A stretch of 6,738 bases of DNA from assembly GCA_937973565.1 (NCBI GenBank), contig CALJKQ010000080.1, forward strand, positions 1 to 6,738, given 5' to 3'. Below the pieces are notes generated by a model that was not told the origin of the DNA, ran no database searches, and saw only the letters and a list, made by a program, of their open reading frames with translations. Within the stretch, counting starts at the first letter, position 1, and every line of letters starts with the position of its first letter. A program made the translations under genes and the position numbers. Origin of the DNA: an uncultured Saprospiraceae bacterium. Lineage in GTDB: Bacteria; Bacteroidota; Bacteroidia; Chitinophagales; Saprospiraceae. Shown one piece after another: positions 5,121 to 6,738 of this stretch.

Positions 5121-5335
5121 AAATCAATACGCCCTTCGACAAACTCAGTGCTCGTAGATTAATACTGTTGAACCTAAGGACAATACGATTCTCGCGCAAG
5201 TCGCCTGTCGCCTGTCGCAAAACGCGTCTCGCAAAACGCGTCTCGCGTCTCCGTATAACGCGTCTCGGATCCTACATAAATTTCCCTCCCCCCATTTCCC
5301 CAAAAATCTCTACTATTGCATATAATTCCTTTCCA
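5121..5335. other. Intergenic region dominated by repeat module B
   Basis: Most of this gap is module B (5130-5268). The remaining 67 bases before the channel start are pyrimidine-rich then AT-rich. No TAnnTTTG motif was found, so the channel promoter is unassigned. A reading frame runs through the whole gap in frame with the channel, opening with TTG at 5168, but it only translates the repeat. Confidence 0.7.
5130..5268 (+). repeat. Composite repeat module, copy B
   Basis: This is the second copy of the module at 528-665, in the same orientation and offset by exactly 4,602 bases. Bases 5161-5207 are identical to 559-605. It has two AAAACGCGTCTCGC units (5219-5232 and 5233-5246) where copy A has one, and one ATAACGCGTCTCGG unit (5255-5268) where copy A has two. 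The leading hairpin core (5132-5150) is degraded by two changes, one of which breaks the stem. Confidence 0.9.
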
Positions 5336-6133
5336 ATGAGCACAACCCTCAAAAAAAGAGTTTTCCATCTGCTTTCCCCTTCCGTAGGCGACAGCATCTG
5401 GGATAAAAAAATCGACACCTTTTTAATCGCCTTGATCCTGCTCAACGTGGTAGCCGTAATTCTCGAATCGGTGGATGAACTTTACAATGCTTATCACGTC
5501 TATTTTGAGTTGTTTGAGGCCGTTTCGGTGGCTATCTTTACGCTGGAGTACCTGCTCAGGGTATGGACCTGCACTTGCATCGACAAGTTTAAGCATCCGG
5601 TAAAGGGTAGGTTGAAGTATATCTTTTCCCTGAGTTCGATGATCGATGTGCTGGCCATTATGCCCTTTTACCTGCCGGCTTCGTTTATCTACGATTTGCG
5701 CTTTATCCGGATTTTCCGACTTGTCCGCTTTTTGAGGATCTTTAAGTTGGGGAGATACATGGCAGCTACCAGAGTTTTAGTGAACGTCTACAAGTCCAAA
5801 AAGGAAATCCTTGTTTTGTGCTTGTTTATAACAATAGGTCTGATCGTCATTGCCTCCAGCTTTATGTATTTTGCCGAGCACGACGCCCAGCCGGATAAGT
5901 TTTCATCCATCCCCGCCACCATGTGGTGGAGCGTTACCACCCTTACCACTGTAGGTTATGGCGACGTGTACCCCATCACCAACCTGGGCAGATTGATGAC
6001 CGCGTGTATATCCATCCTCGGCATCGGCCTCTTTGCCCTCCCAGCCGGCGTTTTAGCCTCCGGTTTTTCAGAAGAAGTACACAAGCTAAAGGAAAAGAAA
6101 CCCACCTGTCCGCATTGTGGTAAGGAGGTATGA
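5336..6133 (+). CDS. Six-helix voltage-gated potassium channel (ion transporter family)
   Basis: The protein is 265 residues from the ATG at 5336. Helices: S1 about 26-46, S2 55-77 (with acidic E71 and R75), S3 93-113, S4 120-141, S5 157-179, pore loop and S6 190-243. S4 carries a charge every third residue (R122, R125, R128, R131, R134, K137), the voltage-sensor pattern. The filter TTVGYGD (204-210) specifies potassium. Four subunits would form an inner-membrane channel. The short cytoplasmic tail ends CPHCGKEV, a lone CxxC that might bind metal with copies in other subunits. An in-frame TTG at 5168 would add 56 residues, but these translate repeat module B and are basic rather than channel-like, so the ATG at 5336 is preferred. 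Bacterial Kv-type channels of about this size are common. Confidence 0.94.
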   Translation: MSTTLKKRVFHLLSPSVGDSIWDKKIDTFLIALILLNVVAVILESVDELYNAYHVYFELFEAVSVAIFTLEYLLRVWTCTCIDKFKHPVKGRLKYIFSLSSMIDVLAIMPFYLPASFIYDLRFIRIFRLVRFLRIFKLGRYMAATRVLVNVYKSKKEILVLCLFITIGLIVIASSFMYFAEHDAQPDKFSSIPATMWWSVTTLTTVGYGDVYPITNLGRLMTACISILGIGLFALPAGVLASGFSEEVHKLKEKKPTCPHCGKEV

Positions 6134-6466
6134 TCCACCCCTTTATCACTTACCGTTGCTTGTCCCTATGCCGGTGGACCGGTGTTGAGACCCGATGCTC
6201 CGCCGCCCGATGCTCCGCCGCCCGATGCTCCGTTGCCCGATGCTCCGTTGCCCGATGCTCCGCTGCCCGATGCTCCGCTGCCCGATGCCAGATTACCCGT
6301 ACAATACCACTAACCAAATATTATTGGGCAAACCTTCTTGTGCTCGCCCCGTACTTATCAAAAATTTGCCACACTTCTGTATTTGAGGAATAATATATTA
6401 ATAGTTATATTATCTTTTAAAAATCACATTCAAAGTATTAACTTTATTCCCATTAAAGTACGACTT
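6134..6466. other. Intergenic region after the channel gene
   Basis: The stretch holds a short dyad (TCCACC at 6134-6139 with GGTGGA at 6173-6178), the 15-bp tandem array (6191-6287), then about 170 bases of increasingly AT-rich DNA. Two open frames read through the array (from 6130 and 6195), giving five-residue repeats such as CSAAR. They look like by-products of a repeat length divisible by three. No promoter with correct spacing was found: TTTG at 6382-6385 and TATCTTTT at 6411-6418 are 25 bases apart. Confidence 0.65.
6191..6287. repeat. 15-bp tandem repeat, six full units plus a partial
   Basis: Six units of CCCGATGCTCCGNNG fill 6191-6280, and a partial CCCGATG ends at 6287. Only unit positions 13-14 vary, reading CC, CC, TT, TT, CT, CT in order, so identical units come in adjacent pairs. 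The length of 15 keeps every frame open across the array, which explains the small cysteine- and alanine-rich open frames here. Confidence 0.95.
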
Positions 6467-6679
6467 ATGAAATTTTTCAACCCATTGACCCCAAGAGCCG
6501 GAGCCCTTTCACCAATATCCATTTTAGAAACTTGTATAGACGTTTATAAACGTTTATTTGCGAAAGTAAATAGGCGTTTTTTAGATGTTTATAAACGTTT
6601 TGGAAAAGAAATTTCAACTGATAATCAGTGTTTTATAAAAATTAAAGCAATCGCGCCTATAAGAGGGTTGCGTATATAA
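6467..6679 (+). CDS. Doubtful small hypothetical protein
   Basis: The frame from the ATG at 6467 encodes 70 residues, with no family I recognise. It begins MKFFNPLTPRAG, is basic overall and carries a 15-residue internal repeat in which DVYKR occurs twice (residues 25-29 and 40-44). That repeat comes from the 45-bp-spaced DNA repeat at 6537-6600. There is no signal peptide, membrane helix or good promoter upstream. The same frame is open back to 6338. It could be a real lineage-specific gene, a decayed one, or chance; chance is at least as likely. Confidence 0.22.
   Translation: MKFFNPLTPRAGALSPISILETCIDVYKRLFAKVNRRFLDVYKRFGKEISTDNQCFIKIKAIAPIRGLRI
6537..6600. repeat. Pair of direct repeats each containing a palindrome, 45 bp apart
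   Basis: TAGACGTTTATAAACGTTT (6537-6555) recurs at 6582-6600 with a single C to T change. The first copy contains the perfect 12-bp palindrome CGTTTATAAACG (6541-6552); the second has it with one mismatch (6586-6597). The arrangement resembles paired binding sites upstream of the possible gene start at 6687 or 6723. Confidence 0.7.
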
Positions 6680-6686
6680 ACAAGTT

Positions 6687-6738
6687 ATGCGTCACCAATT
6701 GACGATAGTGCGAATTAAACAAATGAAAGTACAGACAA
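6687..6738 (+). CDS. Possible start of a gene running off the window
   Basis: The frame is open from the ATG at 6687 to the end (MRHQLTIVRIKQMKVQT). A second in-frame ATG at 6723 follows AATTAAACAA, a leader typical of Bacteroidota starts, and may be the true one. Only 17 residues at most are visible, so no product can be named. Confidence 0.3.
   Translation, partial: MRHQLTIVRIKQMKVQT

Noticed and set aside
6124..6393. GGAGG followed by ATG at 6130, opening an 87-codon frame that overlaps the channel stop
   Set aside because: The spacing to the ATG is only one base, Bacteroidota rarely use such sites, and the protein is mostly a translation of the 15-bp repeat.
6382..6418. Promoter with TTTG and TATCTTTT
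   Set aside because: The spacing is 25 bases instead of about 19 and the -7 element lacks the final G.
6582..6600. Resemblance of AGATGTTTATAA to the Tn5 mosaic end used in sequencing adapters
   Set aside because: The match stops after 12 bases with one mismatch, and the same motif recurs as a palindrome 45 bp upstream, so adapter contamination is unlikely.
6680..6700. GTTATGC as an integron attC core
   Set aside because: It deviates from GTTRRRY at one position, and no paired RYYYAAC box or palindromic body was found nearby.

Overview
The window looks like a stretch of Bacteroidota chromosome. Three things point there. The first complete gene has a signal peptide, an FG-GAP propeller and a C-terminal type IX secretion sorting domain. 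Two intergenic sites match the Bacteroidota sigma-factor promoter (TTG, 19 bases, TAnnTTTG) exactly. The start codons sit in A-rich leaders without a Shine-Dalgarno sequence. The genus cannot be named from sequence alone. All convincing genes lie on the + strand.

Layout. Positions 1-860 carry no gene. They hold a 19-bp tandem repeat array (13 units plus a degenerate one), a cluster of four stem-loops, a composite repeat module (copy A) and a consensus promoter. Next is a secreted seven-bladed FG-GAP/VCBS propeller protein with a type IX sorting domain (861-2270). A 322-base gap follows, with two stem-loops and then a second consensus promoter overlapping a small inverted repeat. That promoter appears to drive a tight group: a four-helix DUF2975 membrane protein (2593-3129), a YozG-like Xre-family regulator 3 bases later (3133-3357), and 20 bases further on a membrane-anchored S33-type alpha/beta hydrolase (3378-4472). 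After a gap with a 50-bp imperfect inverted repeat comes a DUF1801-like protein (4677-5120). A second copy of the repeat module (copy B) lies just ahead of a six-helix voltage-gated potassium channel (5336-6133). Beyond it are a 15-bp tandem repeat, a doubtful 70-residue reading frame with an internal direct repeat, and a possible gene start running off the end.

The genes do not form one pathway. The clearest functional unit is the DUF2975/Xre pair, a recurrent pairing of membrane protein and small regulator, with a likely operator in its own promoter and the hydrolase possibly in the same transcript. The other genes look like independent chromosomal genes separated by repeat-rich intergenic DNA.

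The most unusual content is the repeat landscape. Modules A and B lie in the same orientation 4,602 bp apart and bracket four of the five genes between them plus the first, so recombination between them could delete or amplify the whole block. I found no convincing CRISPR array, tRNA, rRNA, transposase or defence system.
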